64,000 nucleotides of DNA from Strigops habroptila (Eukaryota; Chordata; Aves; Psittaciformes; Psittacidae), in NCBI RefSeq assembly GCF_004027225.2, contig NC_044288.2:6871719-6935718 (forward strand), in the 5' to 3' direction. Shown piece by piece: positions 27,001-52,205 of this stretch. Numbering within the stretch: position 1 is the first letter of the stretch; each line of letters begins with the position of its first letter. The translations under genes and the position numbers were made by a program. The notes below the pieces were generated by a model. It did no database searches. It saw only the letters and a list, made by a program, of their open reading frames with translations, and was not told the DNA's origin.

Positions 27001-28566
27001 ACGCTTGCAACCAATGCACAGCAGGTACGCACGGGAACAGCAGGGCTGACATGAACTGGTAAAGTGTTGTTCCCTAGCTCCTGAAACTGCAAATCCCAGT
27101 CGAATTTACCAACTCTTGGGCTAGGATTCCTGCATTTCTTTTTCTTCCCTTTACATTCATCAGAATAATAAAGCAAGGAGCGTAGCGGAAGCCTCCTTTA
27201 CCCGTACGTGAAAGGTGCATGCGTATATGTGTGTGCGTGTGTGTCTTGCTGTACAAAGCTCACGCTGCTTCTGAGCTGATTGCAGGTAAAACTCCAGTTC
27301 ATCAACCTTCTCTTTACTTCTGCTCCTTCTGGCTGGGTGAGGGAGAAGCAGCTGTGCAGCCTCTCAGGAAAGCTATTGCAGAGGTGAAACATCAAGACCA
27401 GTGTTGCTGCCAGAAGGTTCTCTCGTGTTCTTGTTGAGGCTGGTCTCTAAGGGATTCTTCTCTGCCTTCAGAGGATAGGAAGGCTGCTGCTTTTCTGTGA
27501 TCCTGGAGGCCACGTTCTAAGTCAAAGAAGAGATGCTTGTGTCTGGTTTGGAAGGCCTGAATCCCTTGTCCTTTGTTCTTGACTTGCCATTAGCACCAGC
27601 ATGACTTTGGGCTGGTGGCATAAGCCGTATCTTACCACATGGTGGGGTAATGACATTTGAAAGAGTCTAAAAGCTCCTGAAAAGCAGCAGCAGAATATTG
27701 TTAGTGGGGTTCTGATCCTCTGCAAAGTGCTGTCAATGATCATCCTTCTCTGATCCTTGTAGATAACACAGACAGAAGTCCAGCAAGGGCAGCAGCAGTT
27801 CAGCCAGTTCACAGATGGACAGGTAAGAACCTGGAGTTCCTGGGTGCTACACCCTTTTGAAGTCAAGGGCTAGAAAGACTGTCCAGAAGTCTGCATGTTC
27901 TAGCAAATCTGCTCCCTCTGATAAAACCCTGCTACTGCTGGCAAGCCCTGACCAGGAGCAGGATAAGTGCATGTTGTGCCAATCTTAACTCAGGTGGATT
28001 CCCCGTGTTCTGCTGTCTTCACTCTCAGTTAATGCAGTCCCTTGCACTCTGGGTGGGATCCATTTTAGTCCTAACCAGCTCAGTCTGGGCATCGAGGCTG
28101 GGTTGGACACAGGGGCTTGGAGCAACCTGCTCTAGTGGAAGGTGTCCCTGCCCATGGCAGGGCGTTGGAGATGGATGAGCTTTAAGGTCCCTTCCAACCT
28201 AAACCCGTCTGGGTTTAGTGATCAGAAATTCACAGGATGACTTTGTTATGATTTAGCAGCAAATGTCTATCAGTGATTCATGGCCTGCTTTTTCAGGGGG
28301 ATGGATTTTACTTGGACCTGAGAGTTGTTGCTAAGGCCACCACTAAACTCGTGGGGTTAATGCGCTGTGTTCTGCTCGGAGGGAGCTGGCACTGGGTATG
28401 ATGAGAACTGACAGTCATTTCTTTCCCCTCCTTCCATCTCTGCCAGCAACTTTATCAGATCCAGCAAGTGACCATGCCTGCAGGCCAGGACATCACCCAG
28501 CCCATGTTCATCCAGTCCACCAACCAGACCTCAGACGGCCAAGCCACACAAGTGACAGGGGACTGA
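11992..28566 (+). CDS. NFYC: Nuclear transcription factor Y subunit gamma (NF-YC/CBF-C), 9 coding exons
   Basis: NF-YC is the H2A-like histone-fold subunit of the trimeric CCAAT-box activator. It dimerises with NF-YB, and the dimer then recruits NF-YA in the nucleus. Joining 11992-12096, 15373-15444, 16834-16947, 19192-19287, 22930-23103, 23427-23585, 26917-27024, 27763-27822 and 28447-28566 gives 335 codons plus TGA with no interruption, the length of the common human isoform. All coding exons are multiples of three and all introns are GT-AG. Residues about 40-115 form the histone fold ([62 protein letters not shown]). Residues 130-335 are the Gln-rich transactivation region. The start is the ATG giving MSTDGGFG, matching the family N-terminus. 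The protein is almost identical to mammalian NF-YC as I remember it. Confidence 0.97.
15373..15444 (+). CDS. NFYC: NFYC coding exon 2
   Basis: Residues 36-59 ([20 protein letters not shown]...). They carry the alpha-1 helix region of the histone fold. Acceptor TCTCTGCAG, donor GTAGAC. Confidence 0.95.
16382..16692 (-). mobile_element. CR1 LINE 3' fragment of a different subfamily, - orientation
   Basis: Starts with AACCATAGAATCCTAGAATA (the reverse complement of the terminal ATTCTATG-type repeat), then AAGGACCTCAAGGATCATCT. The body differs from the other copies in this window, so it is another CR1 subfamily. It lies 140 bp upstream of NFYC coding exon 3. Confidence 0.85.
16834..16947 (+). 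CDS. NFYC: NFYC coding exon 3
   Basis: Residues 60-97 ([18 protein letters not shown]...RRTLQ), the long central alpha-2 helix and the following loop of the histone fold. Acceptor TTGCAG, donor GTAACA. Confidence 0.96.
18222..18254. repeat. (TA)n-rich microsatellite
   Basis: Alternating TA/TG run (ATATGTGTGTATATATATAA and onward) in the NFYC intron between coding exons 3 and 4. Confidence 0.85.
19192..19287 (+). CDS. NFYC: NFYC coding exon 4
   Basis: Residues 98-129 ([20 protein letters not shown]...), the end of the histone fold and the conserved region that helps bind NF-YA. Preceded by a strong polypyrimidine tract ending TTTTTTTCTAG. Donor GTGAGA. Confidence 0.96.
19640..19731 (+). ncRNA. 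MIR30E: microRNA mir-30e precursor
   Basis: A 92-nt hairpin in sense orientation in the NFYC intron between coding exons 4 and 5. The 5p arm at 19656-19677 begins with the miR-30 seed TGTAAACA and continues TCCTTGACTGGAAG. The 3p arm at 19698-19719 reads CTTTCAGTCGGATG then TTTACAGC. Both arms match my memory of human mir-30e exactly, and differences fall in the loop and lower stem. The host gene and cluster order (30e then 30c-1) are the same as in mammals. The miR-30 family represses many targets through the seed. Expression is probably driven by the NFYC promoter. Confidence 0.97.
22014..22102 (+). ncRNA. MIR30C1: microRNA mir-30c-1 precursor
   Basis: An 89-nt hairpin, 2.3 kb downstream of mir-30e in the same NFYC intron. 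The 5p arm at 22030-22052 starts TGTAAACATCCTACACTCTC, the mature miR-30c sequence. The 3p arm at 22069-22090 (CTGGGAGAGGATTGTTTACG then CC) differs at two positions from the human star strand as I remember it. The flanks ACCATG and CCATGGA, which close the base of the hairpin, are kept. It is probably processed from the NFYC intron together with mir-30e. Confidence 0.97.
22930..23103 (+). CDS. NFYC: NFYC coding exon 5
   Basis: Residues 130-187 ([20 protein letters not shown]...IAQPQQGQ), the start of the Gln-rich activation domain. Acceptor GTGCTGCAG, donor GTGAGC. Confidence 0.96.
23427..23585 (+). CDS. NFYC: NFYC coding exon 6
   Basis: Residues 188-240 ([20 protein letters not shown]...GEIQQIP), Gln-rich activation domain. 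Acceptor ATGCAG, donor GTAAGG. Confidence 0.96.
26917..27024 (+). CDS. NFYC: NFYC coding exon 7
   Basis: Residues 241-276 ([20 protein letters not shown]...TNAQQ). Acceptor CTCCAG, donor GTACGC. Confidence 0.96.
27763..27822 (+). CDS. NFYC: NFYC coding exon 8
   Basis: Residues 277-296, 20 codons starting [16 protein letters not shown]. The length is a multiple of three, so skipping it would keep the frame. Acceptor TTGTAG, donor GTAAGA. Confidence 0.95.
28097..28215 (+). mobile_element. Short CR1 LINE 3' fragment, + orientation
   Basis: Only the last about 120 bp (GGTTGGACACAGGGGCTTGG to CCTTCCAACCTAAACC) remain, in the last NFYC intron. Confidence 0.85.
28447..28566 (+). CDS. NFYC: NFYC last coding exon
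   Basis: Residues 297-335 ([19 protein letters not shown]...QVTGD) and stop TGA at 28564-28566. Acceptor CTGCCAG. Confidence 0.96.
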   Translation, partial: QLYQIQQVTMPAGQDITQPMFIQSTNQTSDGQATQVTGD

Positions 28567-28915
28567 GCAGGGACCTTGGAGCAAGTTGTCTCTGTATAGG
28601 AAGGAGCACGTACCAGCCTGACGTGTGCCATCCCGACCTGGTCTGACGAATACATCTGCTTCTGTGTCTCTGTACTCGGTATTAAGCCTATAGTAGGCTG
28701 CGGTCTCCGGTGCACTGTACACCTTCCTCTGGTGGGTATGAGGGAATATCCAACAGACACTGCCAAGAATGCAATATTTTTATTTTTAGAAATCAATATT
28801 TCTGTGTATTCAGCTGCTTGTTCAAACTCATAAAACCTGAAAGAGAACTCATCAAAAGGAATTTGTAGCATCTCATTGAACAACAACGTGTAAAACGTTT
28901 TTATCTAGTACAATT

Positions 28916-28921
28916 ATTAAA
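28916..28921 (+). terminator. NFYC: NFYC proximal poly(A) signal ATTAAA
   Basis: ATTAAA about 350 nt after the stop codon, in an AT-rich context (CAATTATTAAAGGG). It would give a short 3' UTR form. Confidence 0.5.
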
Positions 28922-29319
28922 GGGTGCTGCATCTGGCTGCTTGTAAGAGCTTCATTCCCAGTATTCTGTTTGTGTTTTCTCTCTGACTAGAGCTAGATTC
29001 AGTCCTCCCATCTCAGTGGTTTGTTAGGGGAGTGGGGGGAATGTGTGTGTTAGATTTTCCTCTCCTGCCTCCTTTTTTGGTAAGCCAGAGCATTGGCTAC
29101 ATGCAGCTTGAGGGCAGGGAGCAGGGGAGGAGTAATAAGAGTGAAAACAAATAAACCCCATTCCTTGTATTATGACTGTATTTTCTAAGGGCAAAAGATT
29201 CTTTAATTTGGCCTGGTTTATTCCAGGAACACTAATGGAAGTGTGGACAAACCCCAGCCCTGCTGTCAACTGTTGTACCAGCTGCAGTCCCTGCATGTAA
29301 TATAAGCTTCATAAAATGA

Positions 29320-29325
29320 AATAAA
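29320..29325 (+). terminator. NFYC: NFYC distal poly(A) signal AATAAA
   Basis: Canonical AATAAA followed 20-30 nt later by a GTGTGTGCTTTC element typical of cleavage sites. It is the best candidate for the main NFYC 3' end. Confidence 0.65.
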
Positions 29326-31010
29326 TCGCCTTTGTAAGATAACGTGTGTGCTTTCTTTGAGCGCCGGGGCCTGGTATCAACCTGCCAAGCAAAGAGCATC
29401 CTGAATCCCTGGAAAATACCCCACTGAAGTAGTGAAACCAGCAACAGCATTTAAGGGTGGGCTGGATGAGGGCTCAAATGGGGAGATGGGGGGTCTGTAG
29501 CTGCCTCCCACAGCATGGGGGGCTCCATGCAGTGGTTAATACCTGAGTGCAGGCCTTCAGCTTCAGGTGCTGCGGCTGCAGCGCCTCTCCCTGCAGCTTC
29601 CCTGCTCAGTGTCCTGCTGATCCAGGAGCAGGGCAGGAGTTTGGGGCAGGTTTGAGTCAACCCCAGCAAGTCAGGTTTAACTGAGCACACTGCGAGTACC
29701 CTGGTGGTGCGGGGTCGCTGAGTCTCACTCAGGGCTTAGCTAAACGTGGGTGCGAGTCTAACTGAGAACATGTGCGCATCAGCCCCTCACGGTGTGACAC
29801 AGTTGGCGTTTGGTCCAGGACAGGCTCCGTGGCTTCGTGCTGCGCCTGCCGGGGCCGGCGCCAGCGCTGGCCCCTGCTGCTCGCTGCCAGCAGCACTGAG
29901 TGTGCTGCGCTTTCACAGCGAGGAGAAGCCTTGGCCCATCTGTGTCGTGCTCTGCCTGGCAGTGCCCATGGGCGCGGGGTGAGGAGCTCCCCTGGGTGCC
30001 CCTTGTCCTGCTTGGGGAAGGAACACTCCAGCACATCACTGCTGCAAACTGCTCATCTGGACCTGGCTCTTCCAGTCGGACGTGGGACCTTGCTGCACGG
30101 GCTGCACCTCCTGGGCTTTGTAAGTGCTCATTTACTTGTTTATAAATGTTTTCCCTGTTCCTGCAGTGCCTGGGAGCCAGCAGCGGTATGATGCAGCCCG
30201 GCTTCTGCCCAAGCATCATCATCCAGAGCCAGGGCCCTGGAGGCGCATCTCCTGTGCATGGACGAGATGAGCTTGGAGGGGGAGAATGCACCTCGTGTGA
30301 AAGCTCCGTGCGTGGGACCGGCCGCGAGAGGGCACCCGTGAGCGCTGCTCCTGGGAATTGGTTGGAATGGTTTCCATTTCAATGGGAATAAACCGCTTAA
30401 GGAGCGGAAAATGGGAGTGAGACGCTGCTCCTGAAAGGAGGGGAGTTTCCAGAGACAACCTCTGTCTCTAAGTGAAGGGGATGCTGCTTCTGACCCGCTC
30501 GGTATCGCCTCGATGGTCACACACAGTCAGATCCCACCCTGGAGTGTGGGAATTTAATGGGCGGTTAATGCTGAAGCTGGTTGTGTTAATGTTTAGCTAA
30601 TAGGGGAGATAGGGCTCTGTAAGGCTGGAGAGTGCCCTCGCTTGCTTGAACAAGTATTTCAGGGGGAGTGAACAGCGTGTTTTGGAGAGAGCTGACCTCG
30701 TTTGTCCATCACAGCTTGCTGAACCTCGGGTGTTAATGGGAGCCACATCTTCTGCACAAGGACACGTGGCTTTGGTTGATCTTCCGAGGGAGCCTGATGG
30801 CAAATCGAGTGACATGGGGCAATGCAGGAGGACAGGCGCGTTCCCGAGGGGCTGAGGGACATGTGGGACCCTCTGCAGTGGGTGCTGATGTGTGGAGGTG
30901 GCAGAACCAAGACGCCTCCAGGGACCTGGGGAGTGAAAGCTGATGAGGAAGCAGCGGTTTGAGTTTCCATTTCTCCTCAGGGCTGATGAGCTCAGCACAA
31001 GCCCTTCGGC

Positions 31011-31118
31011 GGGGTTTGGCGCTGGCAGGGTTTGATGCTGATGGGGTTTGGCGCTGGCGGGGTTTGGCGCTGGTGGGGTTTGGCGCTGGTGGGGTTTGGT
31101 GCTGGTGGGGTTTGGCTC
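31011..31118. repeat. 16-bp tandem repeat, about 6.7 copies
   Basis: The unit GGGGTTTGGCGCTGGY repeats with exact 16-bp spacing (starts at 31011, 31027, 31043, 31059, 31075, 31091, 31107). The second and sixth copies carry a few substitutions. The unit is not a multiple of three, so the ORFs across it are not conserved repeats of a protein. Confidence 0.95.
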
Positions 31119-33693
31119 TCACCTGCAGCAGAATGTGTTTCCTTGGGGAGCAGCACTGGATCTTCCCTGCTGCGGGAATTTCCTGCATCTTCACAGGGAG
31201 GAATTTGGGTGTGAACTGTCCTGGCGCTGTCGAGCTGCGGCCACAGGGCCAGGGGTGCAAAGCTCTCTTGAAGTCCTCGTCCCCGCTTCCTCCCTTGCCT
31301 TCGGAGCTGGGAAGTGGAGCCGAGGCCCTGACCCATCCCCTGCAGGCAGCGCTGCGGCGGAAGCGTCCCGGTTCCTCCCGCGGGGCCCCGCTGGGACATG
31401 CCCCAGCTCCTGGCGGTGCTGGCGCCGTTCCGAGCGCGGGGTCAGCGCAGGCGAGAGCTGACACGGCCCCTCTGCAGCACCAGGACCGCTCTGGGGTTCA
31501 CTCTGTCCTGGGACAGAGCAGCCCCCCTGCTCCGGAGGGTTCCCCCGGCAGGATGGAGCCCTCGGAGCATCCCAGCCTCTTGTTTGTCGGAGCATGTGTG
31601 AGCACTGAGCAGGAGCTCGTTGTCCTGGGTCGAGGCCAAGCTTCAGCACAAGCAGGTGCTCTGCAGCCCTCCCTGTGCCACCGCCACCGCTGCTGGTGTC
31701 CCCAGTGCTTGCCGGCTCCTGAGGCAACGCCAGCACTGCGTCCCCTGAGGCCACATGTCCCTCACTCACTATCCCGGCCACCAAGGGCCAAACCCATCTC
31801 CCTGGCACGGAGGGGGCTGGTTGCATCCTCCCCACGGTGATGCCACCCCCAGTGTCCCCCCACACCCAGGGAGCCAGGCTGAGGCTTCGCTCTGGTGCTG
31901 GGCTGAGGGGTGCCGGCTCGCCCCGCTCCCTCCTGTCCTGCTCCCAGCCCGCGGCCCTGCAGCCGCATACCAGGACTGCAAAACTTACTGGAAATCCTGT
32001 GGATGCAAATCCCGGCCTCCCGTCCGTGCCAGGAACTCGAGCTGCAATCCCGAGAGGGCAGCAGGCTCCGAGCACGCCGCCTCCCCGCTCGCCGTCGCCC
32101 GGCCTCGGGGATCCTCTTTAGTGACACATCAGAAGGATGCTCTGTGGGACCCCCGGGACGGCTTCCCAAAACCTCCACCGGTTCTGACGGATGGGTCAGT
32201 ACCGTGTGGATTCAGGCTCCCTGGCTCCATCCCAAGCCCTCCGAGCCTCAGGATGGATAGTGGTTGCCAGGGTTGTATTCATGGATGAGTATCAAACATG
32301 GTGACCCCCAGCTCCATGGCCCCAAAGCGGCTGCAGCGGGGAGGGCAGTTGGTGGTGACGAACCTTCCCTAATTCATGAGCAGCTCTCTGATTCCAGCAA
32401 ACAGTTTAGAGAAGTGACGTCTTTGTTTAAAACAGAATCATTCAGCAGCTCTTCGCTCACAAACATAGCTCCGCCGATGCCTCACTGGGACACCAGCCTG
32501 CATATTCCCCATCCAGCGGTGGAGCACAGCAGCAATAAAACAACTCCCCAACCGCCCCAACTCCTCTCCAGCAAGCGCCCACCTTGGCCAAAGTCCTTTC
32601 CAGGTCACCTTATCTCTGCCCCTGCCGCAGCCCGGAGGCTTTAATCAATCACCAGGTGAAACCTAAACCTTGGGAATACGCTGAACCAAAGGCAGCCGGT
32701 GAAGGTCAAGGTGCTCCCACCGCAGGGAGCGTCTGCCAGAGCTGAGGCGTTCTGGGGCTACCCTGAATGCAGCCAGGGCCATAATCCGGAAGCTGCGTTC
32801 CCTTCAGAGGGGGTGAGGGCTGGAGGAGAGCACAGAGGAGACCCCGCAGCTTCCCTGGGGAGAATTGGGGTTGGATTTACAGGATTTCAGCCTCCATGGA
32901 CCCGGCTCTCGCTGCAGTGGCAGCAGGATGGGGCAGCATCCTGGGGAGGGAGATGCGGGCTGGTTCCTTGGGTGGATTCACCAGCACCATTCCCTGTGCA
33001 CCAGTAAACAACATTTACTATTTATTGTCTATTAAAATTGTCTCTTTATGGTGTGTTTCCCCAGAGCTCCTCAACACCGCAGTGCTCAGAGGGCCCGTGC
33101 CAGGATCTCCAACACCACGTTAAATAATTCACTGACCAAAGGCTTTAGGTTGCTCTGCTCTGAGCCCTGCACGGGGTGGGGGGAACCCGCTGCTGCAAAG
33201 GTGCAGAGAGTGCAAGGGGACAGCAGGGACGTGGCACCTCTGCCCCTGGATTGCTTGGGAAGGGGACTCCCACTGCGTGCCTCAGTTTCCCCAGCGGTTA
33301 ATGGGAGGTTGTGTGGAAGGGCATCAGGCAGATGGGAAAATAGCTGAGAAACACACTTGGAGCCTGGCTCAAAGCAGAGTCTGCAGGGGCTGGGTAGGTT
33401 ACGGTTGTACCTGCGCAGGCACCCAGGGAATGGGCTCCAGCAGTGCTCCCAGCCTGGGATGGAGAGGATGAGGATGTGCCCTTCCCTTCCCAAGCAAGGT
33501 GGAAGTCTCCCTCTAGGTATTTGGTGTCCCTCTAAACCTCGGAGTGTCCAGCAATTCCTGGCCCCGGAGCAAAGGAGAGGAAAGGGGTGCCCTGGGCTGG
33601 GGTGCTCAGTGCCAGGCAGCTAGGGGGGGTGTCGGTGCCAGCTGACCGGGGGAGCTTGTGCCTGGGGTTCTCCAGCCAGAGATCTCTGATGCC

Positions 33694-33895
33694 ATGGGGT
33701 TTGGGAAGCTCAATCCCAGGGTGCTCCACACCCCGCGGTTTGGGATGCTCATTCTCGGAGTGCTCCACACCCCATGGTTTGGGATGCTTGCTCCTAAGTT
33801 GCTCCATGCCCCATAGCTTGGGATACTCATAGGATGCTCCACACCCGGTGGTTTGGGATGCTCATTCCCGGGGTGCTCCACACCCGGTGGCCTGG
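33694..33895. repeat. 39-bp minisatellite, about 5 copies
   Basis: Units of the form GGTTTGGGATGCTCATTCYC plus GGRGTGCTCCACACCCC start at 33694, 33735, 33774, 33813, 33848 and 33887. Spacing is 39 bp apart from small indels (41 and 35). Because 39 is divisible by three, all frames read as pseudo-repetitive peptides. I consider this non-coding. It lies 400 bp upstream of the KCNQ4 start codon. Confidence 0.9.
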
Positions 33896-34218
33896 GCACT
33901 CTGCCCGCTGCTGGGGGGCAGCAGAAGGTCCCCGCTCCCCAGGACCCTCATGGGGAAGGGTCCCCCAGCCCGACCGGGGTTTCCACCGGAGAGGACCTGG
34001 AAGCTCCCGCTGCCCGGGCGCTGCCGCTGCTGGGGGCGGCCCCGCGCTCCTTCTCCCCCCCACCCCAGCCCCGTCCCGGCGGAGCCCCGGGGGCGGGGGC
34101 CAGGTACGGCAGGGCGGGCCGGCCCCTGCGGGGGAGGGCCCGGCGGCGGGCAGCTAAAGGCAGGTGGCACCGGGAGCGATACCGGGCTGCGCGGGGCCGG
34201 GGCGCGCCGCCGTCCAGC

Positions 34219-34220
<2 letters not shown>

Positions 34221-34259
<39 letters not shown>
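34221..34259 (+). repeat. KCNQ4: (AGC)13 trinucleotide repeat in KCNQ4 leader
   Basis: Thirteen uninterrupted AGC units ending 58 nt before the KCNQ4 ATG, followed by GCGGCGGA and a long G run. In the frame of KCNQ4 it would read poly-Ala, but it lies upstream of the family start codon and is probably untranslated. The purity suggests length polymorphism. Confidence 0.93.
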
Positions 34260-34260
<1 letters not shown>

Positions 34261-34280
34261 GCGGAGGGGGGGGGGGGGGA

Positions 34281-34304
34281 ATGCAGCGGGCGGCGGTGCC
34301 CTGA
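34281..34304 (+). promoter_or_regulatory. KCNQ4: KCNQ4 upstream ORF, 7 codons
   Basis: ATG at 34281 opens MQRAAVP and stops at TGA 34302-34304, 13 nt before the main ATG and out of its frame. If the transcript starts upstream of it, this uORF could reduce initiation at KCNQ4. Confidence 0.5.
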
Positions 34305-34317
34305 GCGGGGCCGCGCC

Positions 34318-50713
<16,396 letters not shown>

Positions 50714-52205
50714 GCAGGGAGGCAGCGTGTGGATCCTGCCGCGTGCAGCCGCCGGGATGGGCACCGGGTTGTCCCTCACCGTGTTACTTGAACCAAGTCT
50801 TCCTTTGTGGGAGCACGGCTGCAGCGGGCTGCCCGCGCTGGGATGGGCTGGGATCCTGTGGCGCTGCGCCATGGCCAGACCACACTCCTGGGATGCTCCT
50901 GGCCCTCCTCGGGGGTGAGACCCTCCAGCTCCTGGGCCCTTGAGTGCTCCCCAGCAACGGTGAGGATGCTCCAGGCTCAGCCCCAGTCCTCAGGACACAT
51001 CCAGCTCCCCATCGGGGTCCAGCCTGGTCCCCCAGAGCTGAGCCAGGGCCAGCTCCAGCTATGCAAGGCTCCATCTCCCTCCTGCTGCTGGGACCAAGCA
51101 GGGATGTTGGGGCAAGACCCACTGTGGTTTTACCTGTGTCAGGGCAGTGTCAGGGCCCCCCCAGGCTGGGTAATGGGGGTCTGTCCCCCTCACCCTCCTC
51201 TGCCTGGGTTGTTTCTCTGCTTGCAGCTCTGGCTGCACCTCTAGAAGCACAGCAGAGCCTTCTGCCTGCCCGTGCATGCTCCCAGGGCAATATATATATA
51301 GAAGATATATATATTTATGCAATAATGTCTTAATATGCAACATCCCCGGGAAGAGCAACCCGTGGGGCTCATAGGCAATAAGCAAACCCGTCCACCAGCA
51401 CACAGGGCTGGATCCTGCTGCCCATGGGGGCTCGGGGCTGGGCAGGGGCTGTGGAGGAGGGAGGGATGCAGCACAGGCGATGGGGACAGTGGTCCCGAAG
51501 GAGCATCCCTCCCTCTTGTGTCCCAGACCTGTTCTTGCTTAGAGGATTCCTTCCCTTCCTGGTCCTGCAGTGCTCTCCATGTCCCCATCCCTTCTATGAA
51601 CTGGGGAGCACAGGTCAAGTGGGGGGGGGTTGGCCATGTCTCCTTGCATGCCTTGACCCAGACATGGGGCCGGTTGCCAGCCCTGCAGCACTGGGCTGAA
51701 GGATCATGGTAGTGCCAAAGTTTGCTGAGCTGGGGCAGCTGGGGGTGCCGGGGGGGGGCTCGGTGGTGACCATCCCCTTGCTGCCGGTGCAGCCCCCCTC
51801 TGGGCTTTGCACCATGGAATTTGCAGCCCGTTCCCCAGCCCCACTGTGCCTCTGCTCCTGCACTGGGGACCCGCAGACCTTGCTCATTTCTCTGCCTTGT
51901 TAGTGCATGTGGCCAGAGCCGCTTGCAGCCTCCCCAGTGGTCCCATGTCACCCTGGTCCCCTTCCCTCACCCCGGGCGGTGGGGCAGTGGTGCCGTGGAG
52001 GGCACAAGGGGCGGGTTGGGTGCCGTGGGGGGGGGTTGGTGTGTGTGTGCCATGCGTGCATGCAACAGCTTTGCGCGCAGCCGCAAGCAGCAACTGAACT
52101 GGTAGGTTAAGTGTGGCCGGTCCCCGCAGCCCTCCCCACGTGCAGTTACCTCACTTGATTAATTTATTAACTTATTGGTTTCATTAAAGCCTGGAGCAGA
52201 GGCCG
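50714..52205 (+). other. KCNQ4: KCNQ4 3' UTR (probable extent)
   Basis: About 1.5 kb after the stop without another recognisable exon. It includes a TA-rich island (51291-51330, ATATATATATAGAAG...) and ends near ATTAAA at 52183 in an AT-rich patch, after which CpG-rich DNA begins. The extent is inferred from the poly(A) signal only. Confidence 0.5.
52183..52188 (+). terminator. KCNQ4: KCNQ4 poly(A) signal ATTAAA
   Basis: ATTAAA in TTTCATTAAAGCC, preceded by a TTAATTTATTAACTTATT patch and followed by T/C-rich sequence. It is the best polyadenylation candidate between KCNQ4 and TINAGL1. Confidence 0.5.

Larger units (their letters stand above)
28567..29345 (+). other. NFYC: NFYC 3' UTR
   Basis: Non-coding sequence after the NFYC stop with several candidate poly(A) signals: ATTAAA at 28916, AATAAA at 29150 and AATAAA at 29320. 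The last is followed by GT-rich DNA (GTGTGTGC). Several 3' ends are therefore possible. Confidence 0.7.
29346..33900. other. NFYC-KCNQ4 intergenic region, no gene recognised
   Basis: GC-rich spacer of about 4.5 kb. It contains a 16-bp tandem repeat (31011-31118) and a 39-bp minisatellite (33694-33895). Several ORFs of 130-290 codons overlap on both strands, but none shows a known domain, a consistent splice pattern or non-repetitive composition. They are what GC-rich DNA produces by chance. Upstream KCNQ4 regulatory DNA may lie here but cannot be picked out by eye. Confidence 0.6.
33900..34317 (+). promoter_or_regulatory. KCNQ4: KCNQ4 CpG-island promoter and 5' UTR
   Basis: Dense CpG and G/C runs continue from about 33900 to about 34900, covering the first coding exon. 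There is no TATA box. The 5' UTR immediately before the start contains a (AGC)13 tract, a G12-13 run and a 7-codon upstream ORF, each listed separately. The start site itself cannot be placed by eye. Confidence 0.65.

Noticed and set aside
30959..31840. 293-codon + strand ORF between NFYC and KCNQ4
   Set aside because: It reads through the 16-bp tandem repeat, has no domain, and overlaps several equally long ORFs on both strands.
33853..34317. In-frame N-terminal extension of KCNQ4 with poly-Ala
   Set aside because: The frame is open but the family start is the ATG at 34318. The extension is CpG-island leader with no homology to known channels.
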